From: Confluentibacter citreus | GTDB lineage: Bacteria > Bacteroidota > Bacteroidia > Flavobacteriales > Flavobacteriaceae | Assembly (NCBI RefSeq): GCF_002807055.1 | Contig: NZ_NIXN01000003.1 | Span: 186,001 to 250,000 of the forward strand | Direction of reading: 5' to 3' | DNA: 64,000 nucleotides | Shown: positions 7,481 to 15,978 of the stretch, piece after piece | Numbering within the stretch: the stretch's first letter is position 1 | Layout: each line of letters opens with the position of its first letter | The notes under the pieces: model-generated | The model's input: only the letters and a program-made list of their open reading frames with translations | Databases searched by the model: none | Told to the model about the DNA's origin: nothing | Position numbers and translations under genes: made by a program

Positions 7481-8938
7481 ATGCAGCCTTTTCACGTACT
7501 CCTTTTAATAGTTATTTATTTTGGCATCCTCATTTTTGTGTCCTATTTAACGGGCAAAGACGATAGTAATGACTCCTTTTTTAGAGCCAATAAATCCTCG
7601 CCTTGGTTTTTGGTTGCCTTTGGCATGATAGGCGCATCGTTAAGTGGCGTTACTTTTATATCGGTTCCAGGAGATGTGGGTACAGGCATGTTTGGATACA
7701 TGCAAGTTGTGTTTGGTTACTTATTGGGCTATATGGTTATTGCCTTTGTTCTAATGCCAGTATATTACAGGCTTAACGTAACTTCGATTTACGAATATTT
7801 AGGTGATAGATTTGGAATAGTGAGCCATAAAACTGGAGCCGCTTTTTTCTTTTTATCACGTGTATTAGGCTCTGCATTTAGGCTATTTTTAGTTGCAAGC
7901 GTATTACACGAATTTGTTTTTAAATATTGGAATTTTCCTTTTCCATTAACTGTTGTTATTTCTGTTGCCCTAATTTTGATTTACACATTTAAAGGAGGTG
8001 TTAAAACGGTGGTTTGGACAGACACTATACAAACATTACTCATGCTGGTCGCTCTAGTTGTTACCATTGTTTTAATATATTCTGAAATGGGATGGGGATT
8101 AGGTGATTTTATTGGAAGCGATGCCATTGAAAAATATGATAAAATTTTCTTTTTTGAAGACATTTTAGCAAAAAACCACTTCTTTAAACAATTCTTGGGC
8201 GGCATGTTCATCGCTATTTGCATGACAGGATTGGATCAAGATATGATGCAAAAAAATCTAACCTGCAAATCGTTAAAAGATGCCCAGAAAAATATGGTGT
8301 CTTTTAGTTTGATTTTGATATTTGTAAATTTCATATTCCTGCTTTTAGGAGCCTTGTTATTTGTTTATGCTGAAACCAAAGGCATCAAAGTTCCTGTCAT
8401 TGATGGTGTTGTAAAAACAGATTTATTATATCCTGAAATTGCGCTTAACTCCGATTTGGGATTACCAGTTGCCATATTTTTCACATTAGGACTTATCGCT
8501 GCTGCCTATTCTAGTGCAGATAGTGCACTGACAGCTTTGACAACCTCTTTTTGTATCGACTTCCTTAATATTGAAAAAAGACCAGAACATACCCAAAAAC
8601 GTACCCGTAAAAAAGTCCATATTGGCATGAGCGTTTTAATGGTGTTGGTTATTATTTGCTTTTACTATGTATTGAACCAAAGTGTTATTAGTGGCATATT
8701 AACGGTTGCAGGATATACCTACGGACCTTTATTAGGTTTATTTGCTTTTGGAATCCTCACAAAATTTAAAATCAGGGACCATTTGGTGCCTTACGTAGCC
8801 ATAGCGTCCGTTTTAGCATGTTATATCATAGCCAACATTCCTTCAAATTATTTGGGAGGTTATAAATTTGGATATGAATTGTTAATCGTAAACGGTATTT
8901 TCACCTTCTTAGGCTTAATATTGATTCGTAGAAAGTAA
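7481..8938 (+). CDS. Sodium:solute symporter (SSS family)
   Basis: 485 residues from ATG 7481 ([15 protein letters not shown]); the open frame extends upstream to 7373, but that stretch would run through the presumed promoter and the recR start region. About 12-13 transmembrane helices are visible. SSS features include [20 protein letters not shown] in helix 2 and the [17 protein letters not shown] segment in helix 8, which carries the conserved Ser/Thr Na+-site residues. It imports a small solute with Na+; the solute (sugar, amino acid, proline or vitamin) cannot be assigned. It converges with the CoA-binding gene, overlapping it by 24 bases at the 3' ends. Confidence 0.93.
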   Translation: MQPFHVLLLIVIYFGILIFVSYLTGKDDSNDSFFRANKSSPWFLVAFGMIGASLSGVTFISVPGDVGTGMFGYMQVVFGYLLGYMVIAFVLMPVYYRLNVTSIYEYLGDRFGIVSHKTGAAFFFLSRVLGSAFRLFLVASVLHEFVFKYWNFPFPLTVVISVALILIYTFKGGVKTVVWTDTIQTLLMLVALVVTIVLIYSEMGWGLGDFIGSDAIEKYDKIFFFEDILAKNHFFKQFLGGMFIAICMTGLDQDMMQKNLTCKSLKDAQKNMVSFSLILIFVNFIFLLLGALLFVYAETKGIKVPVIDGVVKTDLLYPEIALNSDLGLPVAIFFTLGLIAAAYSSADSALTALTTSFCIDFLNIEKRPEHTQKRTRKKVHIGMSVLMVLVIICFYYVLNQSVISGILTVAGYTYGPLLGLFAFGILTKFKIRDHLVPYVAIASVLACYIIANIPSNYLGGYKFGYELLIVNGIFTFLGLILIRRK

Positions 8939-9277
8939 TACCAACGAACATGCGATTTCAAAAGGAATATTGTTTTCCTTTAAAAGCTTATATAATTCAG
9001 GATTCTCTGTACCTGGATTAAAAATAACACGTTTAGGTTTTAAACTAATGATATACTCGTAAAATTCTTTTTGATTCACTGGATTAAGATAGAGCGTTAT
9101 AGTATCTAAATCCTTATAAGGTAATTGCTCAGTATCAATGTTGATGCCAGCAATCTCACCTGCTTTCTTACCAATTGCTACCACGTCATGCCCATGAGCA
9201 ATTAGCTTTTGGATTACAAAATTGGAATATCTACTCGGATTTAAAGAAGCTCCTAATACTAATGTTTTTTTATTCAT
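8915..9277 (-). CDS. CoA-binding domain protein (YccU-like)
   Basis: 120 residues comprising one Rossmann-type CoA-binding domain. The N-terminus [17 protein letters not shown] carries the GAS nucleotide-binding turn, and [17 protein letters not shown] is the family's second signature. Such small proteins resemble the CoA-binding part of succinyl-CoA synthetase and have no settled function. The gene is transcribed toward the symporter and overlaps its 3' end. The start is the ATG at 9277. Confidence 0.9.
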   Translation of the reverse strand: MNKKTLVLGASLNPSRYSNFVIQKLIAHGHDVVAIGKKAGEIAGINIDTEQLPYKDLDTITLYLNPVNQKEFYEYIISLKPKRVIFNPGTENPELYKLLKENNIPFEIACSLVLLSTNQY

Positions 9278-9360
9278 ATCCTAAAAATAATCTTTAGGTG
9301 TAACATATACAAAATTATGGTATCTATAAATTAACTCAATCAAAAAAATCTAAGACACAA

Positions 9361-10071
9361 ATGAAAAAGGCAACAATTTTATTTTTATTAATATGCTTCA
9401 ATGCATACTTTATATCTGCTCAAGACTCCATCAAAATATATGGGCAGGTAACAGACTTTAACAACAATCCTATTGACAGTGTTTCAGTAAGATTAAAAAA
9501 TAAAGCTTTTGAAAACCTTTATGAAACCCTCTCTGATAAAAATGGTCATTTTTCACTTACAGTATCTAAAGGGCACTACTACTGTTTGTACGCTATTAAA
9601 CCCTCCGACTACGGGAAAACAAAATTAGAATATTGGGCGTGGAACATCCCTGCTTACAGCGATTTAGAAATAAACCCGCAATACGAACGCTTGGAAATAT
9701 ATGGCGTTAATGTTATGGAGCCTCAAGTGAGTCCTTGGGAAACCTATTATGTGTATTTCAGACCAATGAGTTTAACCAAAGGCTTAAATCTTAAGCAAGA
9801 TAATAAACAGAAGGAAATTGACATAGCCCCTTCTTCCATTCAATTAGATGAATTATTTGTTCAAATAAACAATACGGAAGCAGAGGTTTTGAGCATTACT
9901 AAAATAAAGGAATATGCCCGAGGCAGTTATATGTTTGGTTATATTGCTCAAATAAAAAAACCTAAAGAAGCATTAACAACAAATAGAGACTATGATAAAA
10001 TTTCAATAGTACTCCACTCTAAAGAAACAAACGAATATGGCAAAGGTGACTATTTCTATGAAAAAAAATAA
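9361..10071 (+). CDS. Secreted protein with carboxypeptidase-like regulatory domain
   Basis: 236 residues. A clear signal peptide (MKKATILFLLICFNAYFISA, cleavage probably before QDS) is followed by a beta-sandwich segment (IYGQVTDFNNNPIDSVSVRL, then SDKNGHFSL). This resembles the CarboxypepD_reg/peptidase-associated domains common in Bacteroidota surface proteins. The C-terminal half is not recognised. The protein is probably periplasmic or outer-membrane-associated. It stands alone and shares a bidirectional terminator (10232-10266) with the convergent fabH-type gene. Confidence 0.75.
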   Translation: MKKATILFLLICFNAYFISAQDSIKIYGQVTDFNNNPIDSVSVRLKNKAFENLYETLSDKNGHFSLTVSKGHYYCLYAIKPSDYGKTKLEYWAWNIPAYSDLEINPQYERLEIYGVNVMEPQVSPWETYYVYFRPMSLTKGLNLKQDNKQKEIDIAPSSIQLDELFVQINNTEAEVLSITKIKEYARGSYMFGYIAQIKKPKEALTTNRDYDKISIVLHSKETNEYGKGDYFYEKK

Positions 10072-10231
10072 TCCAATGTTAAAAATTGTTAAAAATTAAA
10101 AAACACACAATATCGACGGAAAAAATTACGTTCACAAAGTAACCAATCACCGAATTAATAATTATTTGAGTTAGTCACCAGAATTAAAAATTCGAAAAGA
10201 TTAGTGTTAATTGCAATTGGTTAATAGCTAG

Positions 10232-10266
10232 AAAAATCCGAAACTTAGAAAGGTTTCGGATTTTTT
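10232..10266. terminator. Bidirectional terminator between the secreted-protein gene and the KAS III gene
   Basis: A 13-bp perfect stem (10232-10244 with 10253-10265; core AATCCGAAAC/GTTTCGGATT) with an 8-base loop, flanked by A and T runs on both sides. It can end transcription from both convergent genes. Confidence 0.9.
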
Positions 10267-10270
10267 AATT

Positions 10271-11275
10271 TTACCATTTTATAATGGCACTGCCCCAAGT
10301 AAAACCGCTACCAAACGCTGCCAAAACCACATGATCCCCTTCTTTAATTTTACCTTCCTCCCAAGCTTCGGTAAGTGCAATAATTACTGATGCCGCTGTG
10401 GTGTTGCCATATTTCATAATGTTATTGAAAACCTGGTCGTCTCGCAATCCGAATTTTCCTTGAATAAATTGCGCAATCCTTAAATTGGCTTGGTGCGGAA
10501 TAAGCATGTCTATATCTTCTTTTTGAAGATTGTTCGCTTTTAAACCTTCCACAATAGCTTCACTAAACCGCACGACGGCATGTTTAAAAACAAAGGTGCC
10601 ATCCATAAATGGGAAATAAGACAGATCTTCCTCTTTAGACTCCAAAATTTCCGGTACCCAATGCGCAATACTTGGCGAAGCTACAATCAGCTTATCGGCA
10701 TGCTTCCCCTCACTATGCAAATGTGTGGATAAGATACCCTTTTTATTATCCTCTTCCCGTGTTAAAACAGCAGCGCCTGCGCCATCTCCGAAAATAACCG
10801 TGACTCCTCTGCCCCTAGTTGTTTTATCCAATCCGTTGCTATGGTATTCTGCCCCAATAACAAGCACATTCTTGTACATGCCCGTCTTTATAAATTGGTC
10901 GGCAACCGAAATAGCATACACAAACCCAGAACATTGGTTTCTTATATCAAGTGCCCCAATGGTTTTCATATCGAGCATATCTTGAATTTGCACGCCACAG
11001 CCTGGAAAATAATAATCGGGGCTCAAGGTGGCGAACACAATAAAATCGATATCATCTTTTGTTAAACCAGCACGTTCTATGGCAATTCTTGCAGCTTTCG
11101 CACCCATAACAGCCGATGTATCGTCTGTACCTTCCTTAATCCATCGGCGTTCTTTTATACCGGTGCGCTCCTGAATCCATTCATCCGTGGTATCCATCAT
11201 TTTAGATAAATCATCATTCGTAACCACATTATCTGGCACATATTTACCTAAACCAATTATTCTTGAATTATACAT
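10271..11275 (-). CDS. fabH: 3-oxoacyl-ACP synthase III (KAS III) family protein
   Basis: 334 residues, full-length KAS III. The catalytic triad is present: Cys115 (DIRNQCSGF), His261 (LIPHQANLRI) and Asn291 (YGNTTAAS). N-terminal TTDEWIQERTGIKER is the standard FabH signature. It condenses an acyl-CoA primer with malonyl-ACP to start fatty-acid chains. The gene is not in a plsX-rpmF-fabH cluster but stands alone, so it may be a second copy or one serving branched-chain fatty acids or another acyl product. A -7 box (TAATTTTG) lies at 11302-11309 on this strand. Confidence 0.9.
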   Translation of the reverse strand: MYNSRIIGLGKYVPDNVVTNDDLSKMMDTTDEWIQERTGIKERRWIKEGTDDTSAVMGAKAARIAIERAGLTKDDIDFIVFATLSPDYYFPGCGVQIQDMLDMKTIGALDIRNQCSGFVYAISVADQFIKTGMYKNVLVIGAEYHSNGLDKTTRGRGVTVIFGDGAGAAVLTREEDNKKGILSTHLHSEGKHADKLIVASPSIAHWVPEILESKEEDLSYFPFMDGTFVFKHAVVRFSEAIVEGLKANNLQKEDIDMLIPHQANLRIAQFIQGKFGLRDDQVFNNIMKYGNTTAASVIIALTEAWEEGKIKEGDHVVLAAFGSGFTWGSAIIKW

Positions 11276-11301
11276 GGCTATTTTATTAGATATACAAAGT
11301 A

Positions 11302-11309
11302 CAAAATTA
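11302..11309 (-). promoter_or_regulatory. Bacteroidota -7 box upstream of the KAS III gene
   Basis: The minus strand reads TAATTTTG, 27 bases before the ATG at 11275. No TTG at the standard spacing was found. Confidence 0.4.
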
Positions 11310-11347
11310 AATCTTCAAAATCCAATATCGTAATTCAAAAATAAGTC

Positions 11348-11388
11348 GTGTCAGTTTGTCACTTTTAGACTCTTGGCATTTTTGTTGT
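11348..11388 (+). promoter_or_regulatory. Putative heat-shock promoter/operator region of htpG
   Basis: Two features lie together. An imperfect 15-bp palindrome GTGTCAGTTTGTCAC (11348-11362) comes first. TTGGCA (11373-11378) and TTGT (11385-11388) follow, with GG and GT separated by ten bases, which resembles a sigma-54 -24/-12 pair (GG-N10-GC) with one change. No TAnnTTTG box is present before htpG. The sigma-54 reading is a suggestion from spacing only. Confidence 0.35.
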
Positions 11389-11427
11389 CTAATCCTATTA
11401 AGTAAATTAAAAACGAATATTTAACAG

Positions 11428-11447
11428 TTTTCCGTCTGCACGGAAAA
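11428..11447 (+). promoter_or_regulatory. Perfect hairpin in the htpG leader
   Basis: TTTTCCGT and ACGGAAAA form an 8-bp stem with a four-base loop (CTGC), ending 19 bases before the htpG ATG. It could be a protein-binding palindrome or an mRNA hairpin near the ribosome-binding region. It is not followed by a T run, so it is not a terminator. Confidence 0.55.
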
Positions 11448-11466
11448 TAAAAAATAACAAATTCAT

Positions 11467-13377
11467 ATGACAAAAGGAAATATTAATGTTTCGGTAGAGA
11501 ACATCTTCCCACTTATTAAAAAATTCCTGTATAGCGATCACGAAATCTTTTTACGTGAATTAATCAGTAACGCTACAGATGCTACTTTAAAGTTGAAACA
11601 CCTAACAAGTATTGGTGAGGCCAAAACTGAATATGGGAATCCGAAAATTGAAGTTAAGATTGATAAAGAAGGCAAAAAACTTCATATCATTGACCAAGGC
11701 TTGGGGATGACCGCTGAAGAAGTTGAAAAATATATCAACCAAGTGGCTTTTTCCGGTGCTGAAGAATTCTTGGACAAATACAAAGATTCCGCTAAAGATG
11801 CTGGTATCATTGGTCATTTTGGATTGGGTTTCTACTCCGCTTTTATGGTGGCCGAAAAAGTAGAAATCATTACCAAATCTTATAAAGATGAACCTGCTGC
11901 GCATTGGATTTGTGATGGCTCTCCAGAATTCACCATAGAACCATCAGACAAAACGGAAAGAGGCACTGAAATCATTCTTCACATTGCTGAAGATTCTACA
12001 GAGTTTCTGGAAGAATCACGTATCAGAACCCTGCTTTTAAAATATAACAAGTTTATGCCTATTCCGATTAAGTTTGGAACTAAGGAAATAAACGATCCTG
12101 AGTTTGAACCGAAAACCATTACTGACAAAGACGGTAAAGAAACCAAGGAACCTCATAAAAAAATTACGGTTGATAATATTATTAACAACCCAACTCCAGC
12201 TTGGACGAAACAACCGGCCGATTTAAATGATGAAGATTACAAAAGCTTTTATCGCGAATTGTACCCGATGCAATTTGAAGAGCCTTTATTCAACATTCAT
12301 TTAAATGTAGATTATCCATTTAACCTAACAGGAATTTTATATTTCCCAAAAATGGGTCAGGATATGAACATCCAAAAGGATAAAATTCAACTGTACCAAA
12401 ATCAAGTGTATGTAACCGATAATGTTGAAGGCATTGTTCCAGAATTTTTAACCATGCTTCGTGGGGTGATTGATTCTCCGGACATTCCGTTAAACGTTTC
12501 GCGTTCTTACTTGCAAGCTGATGGCGCCGTTAAAAAGATTTCATCTTACATCACTAGAAAAGTTGCCGATAAACTAAAATCGCTTTTCAATGGTAATCGT
12601 GAGGATTTCGAAAAGAAATGGAACGATATTAAAATCGTTATTGAATACGGTATGCTTTCCGAAGAAAAATTCTTTGAAAAGTCTGGTGATTTCGCATTGT
12701 ACCCAACGGTTGATGATGCATATTTTACCTATGATGAATTATTCAACAAAATAAAAGCCAATCAAACGGATAAAGATGGCAAGTTAGTGATTCTGTATGC
12801 TTCAGATAAAGATGCACAACACAGTTATATTGAAATGGCTAAAGCCAAAGGCTATGAAGTCTTGTTGTTGGATTCTCCAATCGTATCGCATTTAATCCAA
12901 AAATTGGAAAGCACTAAAGAAAACATATCGTTTGCACGTGTTGATGGTGATCATATTGATAATTTAATTAAGAAAGAGGATACTAAAATCTCTAAACTTT
13001 CTGAAGAGCAACAAACTACTTTGGAAACGCTTTTAAAAGAAGTGATTCCTTCTGAAAAATTCATGGTACAATTGGAAGCTATGGATAGTGACGCATCACC
13101 ATTTATCATTACGCAACCAGAATTTATGCGCCGAATGAAAGAAATGCAACAAACTGGCGGCGGCGGTATGTTTGGTATGGGCGGTTTCCCAGAAATGTAC
13201 AATTTGGTGGTAAACACCAACTCTAAGTTAGTCGGCGAGATTTTGGAAACAAAAACTAAAAACAAGCAAGAACGCTTGATTAATCAAAGTTTGGATTTGG
13301 CTCGTTTATCGCAAGGTTTGTTAAAAGGTGAAGAGCTTACAAACTTTATTAAACGTAGTTATGAGATGATTAAGTAG
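11467..13377 (+). CDS. htpG: Molecular chaperone HtpG (Hsp90)
   Basis: 636 residues, typical for bacterial Hsp90. The GHKL ATPase domain shows FLRELISNATDATLK, DQGLGMTAEEV and GHFGLGFYSAFMV. The middle domain contains LNVSRSYLQAD with the catalytic-loop Arg region, followed by the C-terminal dimerisation domain. A Gly-rich insertion (GGGGMFGMGGFPEM, near residue 570) precedes the last helix block. It is an ATP-dependent cytosolic chaperone. The upstream 190 bases hold a palindrome, a possible sigma-54-like element and a hairpin, suggesting stress control. A terminator follows at 13496-13528. Confidence 0.97.
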   Translation: MTKGNINVSVENIFPLIKKFLYSDHEIFLRELISNATDATLKLKHLTSIGEAKTEYGNPKIEVKIDKEGKKLHIIDQGLGMTAEEVEKYINQVAFSGAEEFLDKYKDSAKDAGIIGHFGLGFYSAFMVAEKVEIITKSYKDEPAAHWICDGSPEFTIEPSDKTERGTEIILHIAEDSTEFLEESRIRTLLLKYNKFMPIPIKFGTKEINDPEFEPKTITDKDGKETKEPHKKITVDNIINNPTPAWTKQPADLNDEDYKSFYRELYPMQFEEPLFNIHLNVDYPFNLTGILYFPKMGQDMNIQKDKIQLYQNQVYVTDNVEGIVPEFLTMLRGVIDSPDIPLNVSRSYLQADGAVKKISSYITRKVADKLKSLFNGNREDFEKKWNDIKIVIEYGMLSEEKFFEKSGDFALYPTVDDAYFTYDELFNKIKANQTDKDGKLVILYASDKDAQHSYIEMAKAKGYEVLLLDSPIVSHLIQKLESTKENISFARVDGDHIDNLIKKEDTKISKLSEEQQTTLETLLKEVIPSEKFMVQLEAMDSDASPFIITQPEFMRRMKEMQQTGGGGMFGMGGFPEMYNLVVNTNSKLVGEILETKTKNKQERLINQSLDLARLSQGLLKGEELTNFIKRSYEMIK

Positions 13378-13445
13378 ATTATTAGAACGCTTTGCTCTTA
13401 GATTTTAGACTGCTTCGCTTCTAGATTATTAGACTATGTTAGATG
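13378..13445. repeat. TTAGA-rich intergenic tract after htpG
   Basis: Non-coding stretch built of TTAGA/TAGAC units (for example TTAGATTTTAGACTGCTTC). It is similar in character to 2130-2186. Confidence 0.45.
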
Positions 13446-13495
13446 AAAAAGAGAAGTTTAAATTAAGCAATTTTAAATAATATGTAGCGCATAAC

Positions 13496-13528
13496 AAAAA
13501 ACCACTTCGCTTTGAAGTGGTTTTTTTT
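13496..13528. terminator. Terminator of htpG (also usable by the Lys-rich gene)
   Basis: Stem CCACTTC/GAAGTGG (13502-13508 with 13514-13520), loop GCTTT, preceded by six A and followed by eight T. It is bidirectional by sequence and sits between the convergent htpG and Lys-rich genes. Confidence 0.9.
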
Positions 13529-13534
13529 ATGATA

Positions 13535-13858
13535 TTATTTTTTCTTCTTCTTTTTTGATTTCTCCTTTTTAGCTTTAGCCTTTTCCTTTTTTGCTTTTTC
13601 CTTGGCTTTTGCTTTTTCTTTTTTAGCTTTTGCTTTAGCCTTTTCTTTCTTCTTTTTTTCTTTTTCCTTTTCTTTTTTATCCTCTTTCTTCTTATCTTTT
13701 TTCTTAGTCTTTTTCAATTTTTTGGTCACCTCCTCTTGAGCATTTTCTTGAGAAACTTCATTATTAACCTCCTCCACATGTTCATCAATTGTATTGTTTA
13801 CTGGATTGTTAACAACGTCTTCATTGGATTCGTTAAAATTTGAAATATGTTCTTCCAT
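13535..13858 (-). CDS. Lys/Ala/Glu-rich low-complexity protein
   Basis: 107 residues. The first ~45 are acidic and Asn/Glu-rich (EEHISNFNESNEDVVNN). The rest is an almost pure Lys-Ala-Glu tail made of KEKAKAKAKK-type units ending in six Lys. The tail resembles histone-H1-like bacterial proteins, and the charge split suggests nucleic-acid binding, but no defined domain is present. A good promoter (TTG, 18 bases, TATCTTTG) precedes it at 13890-13918 and a terminator follows, which supports it being a real gene. Function unknown. Tail length may vary by repeat slippage. Confidence 0.7.
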   Translation of the reverse strand: MEEHISNFNESNEDVVNNPVNNTIDEHVEEVNNEVSQENAQEEVTKKLKKTKKKDKKKEDKKEKEKEKKKKEKAKAKAKKEKAKAKEKAKKEKAKAKKEKSKKKKKK

Positions 13859-13889
13859 AGTGTTATTTTTAGTTTTGTTACTTAATCCT

Positions 13890-13918
13890 CAAAGATAGCG
13901 TATAAAAATATACACCAA
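13890..13918 (-). promoter_or_regulatory. Promoter of the Lys-rich protein gene
   Basis: On the minus strand TTG (13916-13918) and TATCTTTG (13890-13897) are separated by 18 bases, close to the Bacteroidota sigma-A consensus. The -7 box ends 31 bases before the ATG at 13858. Confidence 0.65.
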
Positions 13919-14054
13919 TGTTAAGTTTTCGTATCCATAAGCTTGCTCTTTATTTATTAAAATTTAAATTTCCCAATGTAATAAATCCTAAAAAAAAATA
14001 AATTAACACCCTAACAACCAGACAAATTATAGCGTACATTCGTGAAAAAATTGT

Positions 14055-14666
14055 ATGTCTTTAGAGAGTAAGGTAAAGTTAGTTGAGGGTTTATTTGAAC
14101 AACTTGATTTAGAGATTTCACAATTTCAAGATCAAACCAAATTGCATTGCCTAACTGGATGTGGTAACTGTTGTAACAATCCAACCATTGAAGCCTCGCC
14201 CTTGGAATTTTTACCTTGGGCATTCCATATGTTTTTAATGGGAAAAGCGGAAGACACGCTTAAAGAACTCAACACTAAAGAAAAACATTCCGTTTGCCAT
14301 ATTTACAGTCCGTTAAACCTGATTGATACCACCATGGGAAATTGTAGCGACTACAAATATCGTGCTCTTATCTGCCGCCTTTTTGGCTATGCCGCTACCA
14401 GGGATAAATACGGCCAACAACGCTTGGTAACTTGCAAAATCATTAAAGAAAACCAAGCGAATTTGTACCAAGATACTATGGAAGCCATAAGCAAAGGACT
14501 TTATGTACCCATGTTTACAGATTACTACATGCAACTCAATCAAATAGACTTTCATTTGGGAAACCAAGTGGTGTCCATTAATAGAGCTCTTAAATTAGCT
14601 TTAGAAGAGGTTTTGCAATATTATGCGTACAGACCATTTCCTGGAGGTTTGGAACATACGGCTTAA
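14055..14666 (+). CDS. YkgJ/UPF0153-type cysteine-cluster protein
   Basis: 203 residues with the conserved cysteine cluster of the family: CLTGCGNCC (Cys32, 36, 39, 40), then Cys81 (VCHIY), Cys97 (GNCSDY) and Cys107 (ALICRLFGY). The cluster is thought to bind zinc or an iron-sulfur centre. Function in the cell is unknown. The start is the ATG at 14055. No ribosome-binding site is obvious, which is usual in this phylum. The gene stands alone between the divergent Lys-rich gene and the GH43 gene. Confidence 0.88.
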   Translation: MSLESKVKLVEGLFEQLDLEISQFQDQTKLHCLTGCGNCCNNPTIEASPLEFLPWAFHMFLMGKAEDTLKELNTKEKHSVCHIYSPLNLIDTTMGNCSDYKYRALICRLFGYAATRDKYGQQRLVTCKIIKENQANLYQDTMEAISKGLYVPMFTDYYMQLNQIDFHLGNQVVSINRALKLALEEVLQYYAYRPFPGGLEHTA

Positions 14667-14880
14667 TTCTTAAAAAGCTTTAATCAAAAAACACTTCTGC
14701 AAGTGGATCTTTCATCATAATTAACAACTGTTAAATGATGAAAAAAAATGAATACGAAATAACCTTTTATCTATATTTACAATAGATAAAAATGTCACAA
14801 TGTGCTTGATCTTAAAAATCTGCTTGGTTAGTTTTTTGCACACTCTACTTATTAAATAATATCATAAAAAACAATTAGAA

Positions 14881-15978
14881 ATGAATAATAAATTTTGTCA
14901 GGTAATCCTAGTTGTATTAGGGCTAGTTATCGTGAAAACTGGATATTCGCAAGACACCACAACAGCAACGGCTCCAACAGGTATTGAAATAGTAGCACAA
15001 CTTGAAAAACCTAAAAATGACCAAAAGTTTGATGAAAAAGATTTGGGAGGTTATTTGTTGGTATACTTCAAGGACCAGAATCAATCTGCTTATATGGCCA
15101 TAAGTAGCGATGGTTACACATTTACTGATATTAATAATGGTAATCCTATATTTATTGGCTCTGAGTTGGCAGAACAAAAAGGTGTACGTGACCCTCATAT
15201 TACCCGTGGCCCCGATGGTGCTTTTTATTTAGCGATGACCGACTTACACATTTTTGGTAAGCGAGCAGGATTTCGTGAGACTGATTGGGAACGACCTCTT
15301 GAAAAATATGGTTGGGGAAACAACCGTGCGCTTGTGTTGATGAAGTCATACGACTTGATACATTGGACTCATTCTGATTTTCGTGTTGATACAGCATTTC
15401 CTGAACTAGGAGATATCGATTGCTCATGGGCTCCTCAAACCATATATGATCCTGAGAAGAAAAAAATGATGGTATATTTTACGATTCGTTACAACAATAA
15501 GGATGCGAACATTTACTATTCTTATACAAATGATGCGTTCACGAAGTTGGAAACAACACCAAAACTTGTAACCGCTATTGGAGGTATTGATGCAGATATT
15601 ACAAAAGTGGGAGACAAATATCAAATGTTTTATGTTGCGGGTGCCAAAATTAAGCACGCAGTTTCCGATAAAATAAACCAAGATTTTACAGGACAAGACA
15701 AAAGAATTGATCCAGAAGAAGTTAATACAGAAGCACCTAACGTTTTTAAAAGAATTGGTACGGACACCTATGTCCTGATGTATGATGTGTATGGTTTAAG
15801 ACCAAGCAACATGGGTTTTAGCGAAACCAAAGATTTTGTTACCTATCAGGATATTGGTCATTTTAATAAAGGCGTTATGAAAACAACCAATTTTACAAGT
15901 CCGAAGCATGGTGCTGTTACTTACCTCACCAAACAAGAACTAAAGGCTATTGCTGATCATTGGAAGATTGATAATTGA
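14881..15978 (+). CDS. Secreted glycoside hydrolase family 43 protein
   Basis: 365 residues with an N-terminal signal peptide (ILVVLGLVIVKTGYSQ). GH43 five-bladed-propeller motifs are visible: VRDPHI with candidate base Asp104, SYDLIHWTHSD, DCSWAPQ, GGIDADI (candidate Asp237/239) and NTEAP with candidate acid Glu284. Relatives act on arabinofuranosyl, xylosyl or galactosyl linkages in plant or algal polysaccharides; the substrate cannot be assigned. There is no SusC/SusD pair or other glycosidase nearby, so it is not in a recognisable polysaccharide-utilisation locus. The 214 bases upstream show no clear promoter. Its stop abuts the convergent hydrolase gene. Confidence 0.88.
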   Translation: MNNKFCQVILVVLGLVIVKTGYSQDTTTATAPTGIEIVAQLEKPKNDQKFDEKDLGGYLLVYFKDQNQSAYMAISSDGYTFTDINNGNPIFIGSELAEQKGVRDPHITRGPDGAFYLAMTDLHIFGKRAGFRETDWERPLEKYGWGNNRALVLMKSYDLIHWTHSDFRVDTAFPELGDIDCSWAPQTIYDPEKKKMMVYFTIRYNNKDANIYYSYTNDAFTKLETTPKLVTAIGGIDADITKVGDKYQMFYVAGAKIKHAVSDKINQDFTGQDKRIDPEEVNTEAPNVFKRIGTDTYVLMYDVYGLRPSNMGFSETKDFVTYQDIGHFNKGVMKTTNFTSPKHGAVTYLTKQELKAIADHWKIDN

